64,000 nt of DNA, taken from an uncultured Vampirovibrio sp. (lineage in GTDB: Bacteria > Cyanobacteriota > Vampirovibrionia > Gastranaerophilales > Gastranaerophilaceae). The translations under genes and the position numbers were made by a program. Below are positions 26,382 through 34,134 of this stretch, piece after piece. Under the pieces are notes generated by a model, which saw nothing but the letters and a program-made list of their open reading frames with translations, searched no databases and was not told the DNA's origin. The stretch covers positions 62,001-126,000 of the forward strand of contig CAJTXT010000002.1 in assembly GCA_910583875.1 (NCBI GenBank), given 5' to 3'. The stretch's first letter is position 1. Each line of letters opens with the position of its first letter.

Positions 26382-28016
26382 TTACATTTGAGTTGAGATA
26401 TAAATATTATCAAAATTTTTGTTTTTCAAATCTTCTTTTTTTATGTAAAAATACAATGAATCATTTCCATAAAGATTATTGCATTGAAGTAATAGTATCC
26501 AATCATTAGCGGATTTTAGAATTTCATCTTCCTCACATTCTTCAAAAGGTTTGCCTAAGTCTTTTTCTACGGCTTCTTCTATAACACTTCCTTCAATTAA
26601 ATCGGCGTATCCAAGCATTTTCCCTATTGTAAATTCATACGATATTTTTTGTTCGTTATAAATTGAATTAAGTGCTCTATAATATGTTGTAGTATCAAAA
26701 AAGTATCCATTCTTGTGTAATATGCCAAAATCTTCATAATCAGGCAATTCTAATCTGTTTGAAAGAGTAAGCGGGCATTCTTTTATTTTTAAATCTTTAT
26801 CGTATGGCAAGTCTAATTCTTTTAATACAGTTAAATCGCCGTCATAATAGTAAACATAGCCTAGATATGATTCATAATCGCAGAAAAAATATAATATACC
26901 TTTTTCAGGTAAAAGACTGTTTTTATCAAACTTATGTATTTCCTTACAATTTATTTGTGCAATATATACAAACGGACGTTTATTATCTTTTTCATCAAAG
27001 TAAGCAGGATATTCGTAAGCAAAACTTTCAGGAAGGTAAGGATTTCCTCCAATTTTTGTGGAATAAGGTTTTGTATCTTTATTTTTAGCATATTCAAATA
27101 CAATTGCATTTGAAGTCATTTTCTTTAGAATTTCTTGAGTTTCAACAAAACTTTTTTCTTTTGTTGATGTATCGTAGAAATTAAAATCTCTTGAAAGCTG
27201 ATAGAAAAGTTTTATATTATTTTTTTCAATATCGTTATTAGTAAAAATAATATAATCCAAATAGTCAGAGCAAATAACAACATAATCTTTGAAATATTTA
27301 ACACATTCAACTTTGCTCCATTCTGTATTATCAATAAGCATTCCATCTGTTATTCTGGATATACCTTGTGCGGAAATTTTTGTTATTATATCTCCATTTT
27401 TATTTGCATTATATAAATAATTCAATCTATAAATTACAATAGGTTTTAAGATAAACTGTAAGCACGCTGCAAGTACAAGCATTAAAAGTTTGTCAGGAAT
27501 ACCGTTTGGTGAAACATTTAGAAAGAAAAGACAAATTGATAATATTATTGTGTAGAGCGCAAATGCTGTTCTAAAGCTCACATCTAATGGATTTAAACAA
27601 CTTGCATATATGAATTTGAATCTTGAAACATTGAACTTAAATTCTAAATTTGAGGGTGTTCCATATATTTTATCTTTTGGTATAACATATCTTATATATG
27701 AAATTCCTCTTATTATGCTGTAAATTGATAATATAGTGGTGAATATAAGCAGCAGCAATGACAATTTTAAGGATTTTGGATTGCCTGTAACTGCTTTTTC
27801 TGTGCCAAATACATATCCTTGCAAACCTAAATACCATAATACAAGACAGACAATAATAACCATAATCCCAAAGAAAATTAGTGCGCTGCCTTTTGTAATG
27901 TATTTATATTTAGCAAGTTTAATTATATTATTACGATATTTTTTTATAATATTGGCAATAAAAGCGGTTATTACAAATATACATATAAATAATATTAATT
28001 GAGTTAAATCATTCAT
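26382..28016 (-). CDS. Membrane protein with C-terminal DUF1963 (YwqG-like) domain
   Basis: A 544-residue protein. Residues 1-185 contain five or six hydrophobic segments. The C-terminal part from about 300 matches the DUF1963/YwqG pattern: KIGGNPYLPESF, FVYIAQINCKE, LPEKGILYFFCD, a late GKMLGYADLIEG and a final DWILLLQCNN. YwqG-like domains are widespread and biochemically uncharacterised; some occur in contact-dependent or polymorphic-toxin loci. Fusion to a membrane region is less common than the stand-alone form. It is monocistronic and flanked on the left by the tRNA terminator. Confidence 0.75.
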   Translation of the reverse strand: MNDLTQLILFICIFVITAFIANIIKKYRNNIIKLAKYKYITKGSALIFFGIMVIIVCLVLWYLGLQGYVFGTEKAVTGNPKSLKLSLLLLIFTTILSIYSIIRGISYIRYVIPKDKIYGTPSNLEFKFNVSRFKFIYASCLNPLDVSFRTAFALYTIILSICLFFLNVSPNGIPDKLLMLVLAACLQFILKPIVIYRLNYLYNANKNGDIITKISAQGISRITDGMLIDNTEWSKVECVKYFKDYVVICSDYLDYIIFTNNDIEKNNIKLFYQLSRDFNFYDTSTKEKSFVETQEILKKMTSNAIVFEYAKNKDTKPYSTKIGGNPYLPESFAYEYPAYFDEKDNKRPFVYIAQINCKEIHKFDKNSLLPEKGILYFFCDYESYLGYVYYYDGDLTVLKELDLPYDKDLKIKECPLTLSNRLELPDYEDFGILHKNGYFFDTTTYYRALNSIYNEQKISYEFTIGKMLGYADLIEGSVIEEAVEKDLGKPFEECEEDEILKSANDWILLLQCNNLYGNDSLYFYIKKEDLKNKNFDNIYISTQM

Positions 28017-28050
28017 AAGATGATAATATCATAAATATTACATTCTCTTG

Positions 28051-28075
28051 TCACCCTGAACTTGATTCAGGGTCT
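28051..28075. repeat. Palindromic repeat element (a)
   Basis: TCACCCTGAACTTGATTCAGGGTCT type element; stem CCCTGAA/TTCAGGG. One of eight elements of this family in the window. The stretch 28017-28383 holds four such elements and nothing else I can support. Confidence 0.7.
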
Positions 28076-28139
28076 TACTAATTAATAATGGAAATTATAT
28101 AGAAATTTACACTAAACATGCGTAGAATATAGTCATAAT

Positions 28140-28165
28140 GTCATTCCGAACTTGTTTCGGAATCT
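28140..28165. repeat. Palindromic repeat element (b)
   Basis: Stem ATTCCGAA/TTCGGAAT with a short loop. Same family as element (a), but both stem arms are changed together. Confidence 0.7.
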
Positions 28166-28173
28166 TACCAATT

Positions 28174-28203
28174 GTAAGACCCTGAAACAAGTTCAGGGTG
28201 ACA
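28174..28203. repeat. Palindromic repeat element (c)
   Basis: Stem ACCCTGAA/TTCAGGGT, in reverse orientation to (a) and only 8 bp after (b). Confidence 0.7.
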
Positions 28204-28283
28204 ACTTCAACTATTTTAGTGTAGAATTATACATAATTTCCTTAATAATATATTCATTAATATGATTAATTAAAAAGTTTTCA

Positions 28284-28310
28284 GATGCTGAAACAAGTTC
28301 AGCATGACAG
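28284..28310. repeat. Palindromic repeat element (d)
   Basis: Stem ATGCTGAA/TTCAGCAT around CAAG. A third stem sequence with compensating changes in both arms. Confidence 0.7.
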
Positions 28311-28383
28311 TTTTATTTTAGAAAAAGTATCAAAACAAATTCACCATTATTAATTTTAACGATTTTAGTTTAAATTTGTATAT

Positions 28384-29493
28384 TTATTCTATTCTTATAT
28401 TCTGTTTAAGAAAGGCTTCAATAAAACCGTCTAAAGCTCCGTCCATTACTGCGTCTACATTGCCTACTTCGAAGTTTGTACGATGGTCTTTTACCATTTT
28501 ATAAGGATGAAAAACATAAGAGCGTATTTGAGAACCAAAATTAATATCAACATTCTGTCCTTTTAGTTTCATCAATTTTTCTTCGTGTTCTGCCTGCTTT
28601 ATGGCTAGAAGTTTTGAAGCTAATATTTGCATTGCTGTTTCTTTATTTTGTAATTGAGAACGCTGCTGTTGACATCTTACAACAATGCCTGTAGGTTTAT
28701 GCAATATTCTTACTGCTGTTTCTACTTTATTGACATTTTGCCCGCCTGCACCGCCTGAACGCATTGTATCAACAACAATATCTTCTTGCGGAATAACAAT
28801 TTTTTTACTGAAATCTTCAATTACAGGGCTGACTTCTAAGCTTGCAAAACTTGTTTGCCTTTTTCCGTTTGCATTGAAAGGTGAAATTCTTACAAGTCTA
28901 TGCACGCCTTTTTCCGCTTTAGCTAAACCATAGGCGTATTTCCCTGATACTTTTATTGTTGCCGATTTTATTCCTGCTTCTTCACCGTCAGAGTGTTCTA
29001 TTAAATCAACTTTCCAATGTTTTGATTCTGCCCATCGTGAATACATTCTTAAAAGCATTTGCGCCCAGTCTTGTGCGTCTGTTCCGCCTGCTCCTGCATT
29101 TATTGTTATGACTGCGTCAGATTTATCATATTCGCCTGATAAAGTTGATTCTATTTCCCAAACTTCAAGTTCTGATTTCAAATTTTTTATTGTTTTATCT
29201 ACTTCGGCTAAAACAGAATCATCTTTTGTTTCTTCATAAAGTTCAAAAAGGGTATCTATATCACTTATAAGAGTCTGCCAATGTGATATTTTCTCAAGAT
29301 TATCTTTATCTTCTTTAATTTCTTGTGCAAGTTTTGAAGATAGTTCAGGATTTGACCAAACATCACTTTGCTGTAATTTTGCTTCATTTTCTTTTATTGA
29401 ATTACGAAGAGATTGAATGTCAAACACCTTCAATGCTTTTTCAAACATTGTTTTAACAGGTGTATAGCTTTGTTTAATCTCAACATATATCAA
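28384..29493 (-). CDS. prfB: Peptide chain release factor 2
   Basis: A 369-residue RF2 that recognises UAA/UGA and triggers peptide release. GGAGGQNVNKVETAVR carries the catalytic GGQ, and HRLVRISPFNANGKRQTSFASLEV (28837-28910) carries the RF2-specific SPF. Length is normal. The frame given begins at a TTG with a weak AAGG site 6 nt after the metG stop; ATG 29448 is the alternative start. Most RF2 genes need a programmed +1 frameshift around codon 25, but here the N-terminal helix and the VFDIQS junction are in one frame without a stop. It is cotranscribed with metG. Confidence 0.93.
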   Translation of the reverse strand: MIYVEIKQSYTPVKTMFEKALKVFDIQSLRNSIKENEAKLQQSDVWSNPELSSKLAQEIKEDKDNLEKISHWQTLISDIDTLFELYEETKDDSVLAEVDKTIKNLKSELEVWEIESTLSGEYDKSDAVITINAGAGGTDAQDWAQMLLRMYSRWAESKHWKVDLIEHSDGEEAGIKSATIKVSGKYAYGLAKAEKGVHRLVRISPFNANGKRQTSFASLEVSPVIEDFSKKIVIPQEDIVVDTMRSGGAGGQNVNKVETAVRILHKPTGIVVRCQQQRSQLQNKETAMQILASKLLAIKQAEHEEKLMKLKGQNVDINFGSQIRSYVFHPYKMVKDHRTNFEVGNVDAVMDGALDGFIEAFLKQNIRIE

Positions 29494-29499
29494 TTATTC

Positions 29500-31068
29500 T
29501 TAACCTTTTTTCTTGTCTGTAGCAAATTCTGAATCAAGTCTTAAAAAGACAGGTTTAATTTTTTCTTTTTCTGTAATTTTATTTGGTTTTAAGCCGCCCC
29601 AAACAAGATTATCATATTTAAAATCAATATTTTCATTTAATTGAGTTAATATATCTTGTGCAATATTAGGACAATAAGGGTAAAGCATAATTGCAATGTG
29701 GCGCATAGCTTCTAATACATTATATAAAACGCTGCCGCATTCTTGCATTTTTTCTTCTTTTGCAAGAGTCCAAGGTGCATTATCTGTAACGTATTTGTTT
29801 ACGCTGTCAGCAAAGCTTACAATTATATTAGCAGCTTCTGCAACTTCAAATTTATTAAAGCATTCAATAATTTGAGTTTTAGTATTTTGTGCTAATACTG
29901 CAATTTTTGAGTTTTTATCAGTTACAAATTCCGGTTTAATTTCGCCGTCAAAATATTTAACAAGCATATTTAATGTTCTGTTTAATAAGTTACCGATGTT
30001 ATTTGCTAAATCAGCATTTACTTTTTCTTTAAAGTCATCGTCAGAATAGTTTCCATCTTTGCCTGTTAATGCAGCAGATGCCATATAATATCTGAACGCG
30101 TCCGGTTTTTCTAAATTAAAGGCTTCTAAAACATCATGCGGAGCAATAACATTTCCGATTGATTTACTCATTTTTGATTGGTCAATTGTAATCCAGCCAT
30201 GAGCGTATATTGATTTTGCTAAAGGCAGCCCTAATGACATTAAGATAGCGCTCCAGTAAATAGAGTGGAATTTTATAATGTCTTTACCTATAACGTGGAC
30301 ATTCGCAGGCCATAGTTCATTAAATTGTTCAGACGGATTTTCAATATCATAACCAATAGCTGTAATATAGTTAGAAAGTGCATCTATCCAAACATAAATT
30401 GTTTGAGTAATATCATCCGGAACTCCAATTCCCCATTGAACGCTTTCTTTTGTACGAGAAACCGAAATATCTTCAATGTTTTCTAATTGGTTTAAAATTT
30501 CATTAACTCTGATTGAAGGTTGAATAAAATCAGGGTTTGATTTTATGTACTCAGCAATTTTTTCTTTATATTTTGATAATCTAAAGAAATAGTTTTCTTC
30601 TGTTATTTCTTCAGGTTTTTTCAAATGGTCAGGACAAAGACCGTCTTCTGTTAAATCTTTAGGATTTAAGAATGACTCACATCCTGCACAATATAAACCT
30701 GTATATGAATGTTTATAAATATCACCATTTTCTAAAAGTTTTTTAAAAATTTGTTTTACAACTTTTTTATGTTTTTCATCAGTTGTTCTGATTATTTGAT
30801 CATAGCTTATTTCAAGCTCTTTCCATGCCTGTTCAAATTTAGAAAAATTTTCATCACAAAGTTCTTTTGGCGTAATTCCTTTTGCAGCAGCTGTTTTTTG
30901 AATTTTTACACCGTGTTCATCTGTACCAGTTAGCATATAAGCTTTGTCTGTAAGTTGTCTTTTATGTCTTATAATTACATCTGAAAGTATTTTTTCATAA
31001 GCGTGACCTATATGTGGTGCGCCATTTACATAATCTATTGCTGTTGTTAAATAAAATTTTTCTTGCAT
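29500..31068 (-). CDS. metG: Methionyl-tRNA synthetase
   Basis: A 522-residue class I synthetase that charges tRNA-Met. The HIGH signature is GAPHIGHAYE near residue 18 and the KMSKS loop is DQSKMSKSIGN near 296. The zinc knuckle (CAGCESF with downstream CPDH) marks the MetG1 type, and the anticodon-binding helical domain follows from about 370. The C-terminal tRNA-binding domain found in some MetRS is absent. ATG 31068 is chosen: AAAGGTG lies 8 nt upstream, whereas the 7-codon extension has no such site. It is divergent from rph and upstream of prfB. Confidence 0.95.
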   Translation of the reverse strand: MQEKFYLTTAIDYVNGAPHIGHAYEKILSDVIIRHKRQLTDKAYMLTGTDEHGVKIQKTAAAKGITPKELCDENFSKFEQAWKELEISYDQIIRTTDEKHKKVVKQIFKKLLENGDIYKHSYTGLYCAGCESFLNPKDLTEDGLCPDHLKKPEEITEENYFFRLSKYKEKIAEYIKSNPDFIQPSIRVNEILNQLENIEDISVSRTKESVQWGIGVPDDITQTIYVWIDALSNYITAIGYDIENPSEQFNELWPANVHVIGKDIIKFHSIYWSAILMSLGLPLAKSIYAHGWITIDQSKMSKSIGNVIAPHDVLEAFNLEKPDAFRYYMASAALTGKDGNYSDDDFKEKVNADLANNIGNLLNRTLNMLVKYFDGEIKPEFVTDKNSKIAVLAQNTKTQIIECFNKFEVAEAANIIVSFADSVNKYVTDNAPWTLAKEEKMQECGSVLYNVLEAMRHIAIMLYPYCPNIAQDILTQLNENIDFKYDNLVWGGLKPNKITEKEKIKPVFLRLDSEFATDKKKG

Positions 31069-31141
31069 AGTTAATACACCTTTGAACAAATATGATAGAA
31101 TTAATTTAACACAAAGGTATTTTATAAAAAAGGGTTTAAAT

Positions 31142-31843
31142 ATGTCTGAAAGATTTAATAATCGAAAAAATAATGAATTAAGAAATATCGCAATTGTAAA
31201 AGATTATACAAATCATGCTTTAGGTTCCGTTTTAATTCAATTTGGCGATACTAAAGTTATATGTACAGCCTCTGTTGAAGAAGGTAAACCTCGTTGGATG
31301 GAAAAAACTGACCCAAGAGGCTGGGTAACTGCTGAATATTCTCTACTTCCTTCTGCAACACATACAAGATGTCAAAGAGAACGTTCTAAAATTTCAGGCA
31401 GAACTCAAGAAATTCAAAGATTAATAGGAAGAAGTCTTCGTTCTTGTGTTGATTTGGAAAAATTAGGTGATAGAACGGTTACAATTGATGCAGATGTTAT
31501 TCAAGCAGATGGAGGAACAAGATGTGCTTCTATTTGTGGCGGTTTTGTTGCTATGAATATTGCTTTTAATAAACTTATAGAACAAGGTTTATTAGAAGTA
31601 AATCCTATAATAGAGCCTATTGCGGCTGTATCAGTAGGTTTGATTGACGGTGAAGTTAAATTAGATTTAGATTATAGTGAAGATTCTCATGCTCAAGTAG
31701 ACAGTAATGTTGTAATGACAAAATCATCTAAAATTATAGAATTTCAAACAACAGCAGAAGGCGCGCCATTTGAAAAAGCACAGTTAGATGAAATTTACAA
31801 CCTTGCAAGTGAAGCTATTCAAAAAATTATTGCTATGTATTAA
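31142..31843 (+). CDS. rph: Ribonuclease PH
   Basis: A 233-residue phosphorolytic 3'-to-5' exoribonuclease that trims tRNA precursors. Family landmarks in order: ALGSVLIQFGDTKVICTASVE, GWVTAEYSLLPSATHTR, RTQEIQRLIGRSLR, and TIDADVIQADGGTRCASICG with the phosphate-site residues. The start is ATG 31142, preceded by AAAGGG; the 20-codon upstream extension overlaps the metG leader and is unlikely. Length matches bacterial RNase PH. The 610 bp that follow hold tandem repeats and no gene. Confidence 0.95.
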   Translation: MSERFNNRKNNELRNIAIVKDYTNHALGSVLIQFGDTKVICTASVEEGKPRWMEKTDPRGWVTAEYSLLPSATHTRCQRERSKISGRTQEIQRLIGRSLRSCVDLEKLGDRTVTIDADVIQADGGTRCASICGGFVAMNIAFNKLIEQGLLEVNPIIEPIAAVSVGLIDGEVKLDLDYSEDSHAQVDSNVVMTKSSKIIEFQTTAEGAPFEKAQLDEIYNLASEAIQKIIAMY

Positions 31844-31850
31844 TTTTGTT

Positions 31851-32357
31851 AATAGTTAAGACTTTATAGTAAAATATCGAAACTGTCACATAGAAATTGT
31901 TTGACTATTTTTTGAAATCAATGTTTTTTGAAAATGTTTTGATTTTTGCAATGGTGTACAAAGGGTAAGATTCCGAAACAAGTTCGGAATGACAAAATGC
32001 AAAAAATTTAACTGTCACCAATAGTTAAGACTTTATAGTAAAATATCGAAACTGTCACATAGAAATTGTTTGACTATTTTTTGAAATCAATGTTTTTTGA
32101 AAATGTTTTGATTTTTGCAATGGTGTACAAAGGGTAAGATTCCGAAACAAGTTCGGAATGACAAAATGCAAAAAATTTAACTGTCACCAATAGTTAAGAC
32201 TTTATAGTAAAATATCGAAACTGTCACATAGAAATTGTTTGACTATTTTTTGAAATCAATGTTTTTTGAAAATGTTTTGATTTTTGCAATGGTGTACAAA
32301 GGTTAAGATTCCGAAACAAGTTCGGAATGACAAAATGTAAAAAAATTTAACTGTCAC
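31851..32357. repeat. Three tandem copies of a 169-bp repeat
   Basis: Copies begin at 31851, 32020 and 32189. They are nearly identical; copy 3 has a few substitutions, such as AAAGGTTAAG for AAAGGGTAAG. Each copy ends with a palindromic element of the family seen at 28051-28310 (stem ATTCCGAA/TTCGGAAT). No ORF of useful length crosses the repeats and there is no spacer structure as in CRISPR. Confidence 0.9.
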
Positions 32358-32378
32358 CCTGAACTTGTTTCAGGGTCT
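32352..32378. repeat. Palindromic repeat element (h)
   Basis: Stem ACCCTGAA/TTCAGGGT, directly after the third tandem copy and sharing its CTGTCAC edge. The tandem copies contain three further elements at about 31966, 32135 and 32304. Confidence 0.7.
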
Positions 32379-32453
32379 TTGATTTAGAATTATTTTTTTG
32401 ATTTAGTAATATTCCATTTTAAAACCAATCATTTTACAAACTTAAAGGTGATT

Positions 32454-33815
32454 TTATATTGAAAATTCTTTATAAATTTCTGGTGTGGGTACCCATTTAT
32501 CTATATTTTCAAAAGAATTAATTTGCTTAGTTTCTTCTTTCTTTTGATGATTATAACGATATTGTGTCCATAGTCTTGTTATTGCAGATAAACTTACACC
32601 CATAAATAATAGGCTGAAGGCATAAGGAACAGCAGTTACAAAAGCTTTTTCCTTTGTCAATCTTGCAAGTTCTTTTCCAGCTGATGTATTTTTTACTTTT
32701 GAAAGTTTTTCTGCTAATTGAGGCAACTGTTCTCTCGTTGGAATATTTAATTTCCCATTAGCTGTTGTTTGTAAAATATCTGGGAATTTATTTTTCTTCT
32801 GTAGTATCTTAGTAAATCCTTTTTCAAATAATTCCCCGCCAAATATAGTATAAAAAACAACAAGCGGAACTCGTGTCCACACTTCTGCTACATCAAGCTT
32901 TCCTCTGTCTTCTGCTGCTTTTGAATATCCAAATAAGCCTAATATGGCAGTTAATGCAAGCTGTCCTTTGCTTAGAGCTAATTTCCCGTTACTATTTGCA
33001 AAATCAAGACTGAATTTACTTAAAATATTATCAGCTTTATCTGAATGTATACCTATTTTATTTATTCCGTTTGAAATTGCTTTCCCTGGTTCTAGAATTG
33101 TTTTTGAAATTGTTTGAAGTTTATCTGATTTATGTCCGGTTAGAGCAAGTCCAACTCCTGCTGCAACTCCTACAGCTGATAATATTGCAGCTTTTTTTAA
33201 TTGCTTTTTTGAATTTCTTTCAACTCTTTGCTGCTGTTCTTTATCTTCTTTTTCATTGTTATTTTTATCTAAATTAGCAATGTTATTGAAGTTACTTTTA
33301 TTAAATGTTTTAAGTGTGAATAAATTTTTAGCAAAGCTTAAAGTATATTCAGCTATAGGAATTGCAGCACATGCTAGAACTATTCCAGCTTTAGTTGAGA
33401 TAGCACGTTTTTTTATATCCTCTGTTAATGCTGAATTTTTAGTAATTTCTTCTACAGTTTTTGGAATTTGCTCATTTACTTTATTTTTTATAAATTCAGG
33501 TGAAAAATTTTTGAAAATTTTATTTCGAAATAGCTTTTCACCCAATAATGGTGATGCAAAATAAAAAATACCTGATTCTAAAAATTCTAAAAAACTCATT
33601 TCAGCAAAATCGGCTTTACTTCTGGCAAAGATAGCCTTTGGCGCCCAGTTTGTTGCTGTATCTTGTATAAATCTTGTAGATGATAAATTTTCTTGTGATT
33701 TGATAAATAAATCTGCTGCTTTTGCTATACCTTTTAATGCTGTAGTTGTTGCAGCACCTTTAAAACTTTGATTATTTGAATTATTTAAATTTGATTGTTT
33801 ATTAATTGTTATCAT
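32454..33815 (-). CDS. Multi-helix membrane protein with N-terminal SFKG tail
   Basis: A 453-residue protein that I do not recognise. The N-terminus is a polar Asn/Ser tail ending NNQSFKGAATT, not a Sec signal. Hydrophobic segments lie at about 88-100, 150-170 (GIVLACAAIPIAEYTL), 213-225 (AAILSAVGVAAGVGLALTG), 293-300, 318-330 and 402-420. Charged low-complexity stretches separate them (KDNEKEDKEQQQRVER region). The SFKG tail recurs in several unrelated proteins of this window. A membrane-scaffold role is only inferred. Confidence 0.6.
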   Translation of the reverse strand: MITINKQSNLNNSNNQSFKGAATTTALKGIAKAADLFIKSQENLSSTRFIQDTATNWAPKAIFARSKADFAEMSFLEFLESGIFYFASPLLGEKLFRNKIFKNFSPEFIKNKVNEQIPKTVEEITKNSALTEDIKKRAISTKAGIVLACAAIPIAEYTLSFAKNLFTLKTFNKSNFNNIANLDKNNNEKEDKEQQQRVERNSKKQLKKAAILSAVGVAAGVGLALTGHKSDKLQTISKTILEPGKAISNGINKIGIHSDKADNILSKFSLDFANSNGKLALSKGQLALTAILGLFGYSKAAEDRGKLDVAEVWTRVPLVVFYTIFGGELFEKGFTKILQKKNKFPDILQTTANGKLNIPTREQLPQLAEKLSKVKNTSAGKELARLTKEKAFVTAVPYAFSLLFMGVSLSAITRLWTQYRYNHQKKEETKQINSFENIDKWVPTPEIYKEFSI

Positions 33816-33847
33816 ATTAACCTCTTAAATTTACTAATTTACAAACT

Positions 33848-33877
33848 AAAAAAGACTGCCTTAGTGGCAGTCTTTAA
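33848..33877 (-). terminator. Terminator of the Met-rich micropeptide gene
   Basis: AAAGACTGCC/GGCAGTCTTT stem with a T tract in the minus-strand direction. Confidence 0.75.
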
Positions 33878-33895
33878 ATTATCTTTAACGAGGTT

Positions 33896-33985
33896 TCACA
33901 TTCGTACAAAACAATGACTGCCAGACCCTAAGCCTTGCATTTGCATCATCATATTCATCATCATTTGTACGTTACTAAATATCAT
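33896..33985 (-). CDS. 29-residue Met-rich micropeptide
   Basis: A complete small transcription unit in an otherwise empty 319-bp gap. ATG 33985 lies 6 nt after AAAAGGG; the 29-codon frame reads MIFSNVQMMMNMMMQMQG and then LGSGSHCFVRM. Ten of the 29 residues are Met, with a single Cys and His near the end. A TTGACA promoter lies upstream and a terminator 19 nt downstream. Clustered Met with Cys/His suggests soft-metal (copper or silver) binding, but that is inference. It is too small to recognise by family. Confidence 0.55.
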   Translation of the reverse strand: MIFSNVQMMMNMMMQMQGLGSGSHCFVRM

Positions 33986-34004
33986 TATTAGCCCTTTTGA
34001 ATAT

Positions 34005-34033
34005 AAGTTAACTCTACTAATTTCAATTGTCAA
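34005..34033 (-). promoter_or_regulatory. Promoter of the Met-rich micropeptide
   Basis: Minus-strand TTGACA (34033-34028), a 17-nt spacer and TAACTT (34010-34005), ending about 20 nt before the ATG at 33985. Confidence 0.5.
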
Positions 34034-34074
34034 TAATAAATGTAAAGATTTTGTTACATTTATTGAATAAAATC

Positions 34075-34101
34075 TAAAGGAAAAATTTATTTTGCCGATA
34101 G
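34075..34101 (+). promoter_or_regulatory. Sigma-28 (FliA)-type promoter
   Basis: TAAAGGAA (34075-34082), an 11-nt spacer and GCCGATAG (34094-34101). Expected start near 34108, with GGAG at 34124-34127 before the ATG. Confidence 0.8.
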
Positions 34102-34134
34102 ATAATTCATTAGTATGAGAAATGGAGAAAAACT

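Noticed and set aside
29440..29493. Short ATG frame overlapping the prfB start as a frameshift leader
   Set aside because: Its frame relative to prfB would need a -1 shift, not the +1 shift of RF2, and it stops without the conserved CTTTGA context.
31851..32357. Possible CRISPR array
   Set aside because: The repeats are 169 bp long, contiguous and without variable spacers, and no cas gene is in the window.
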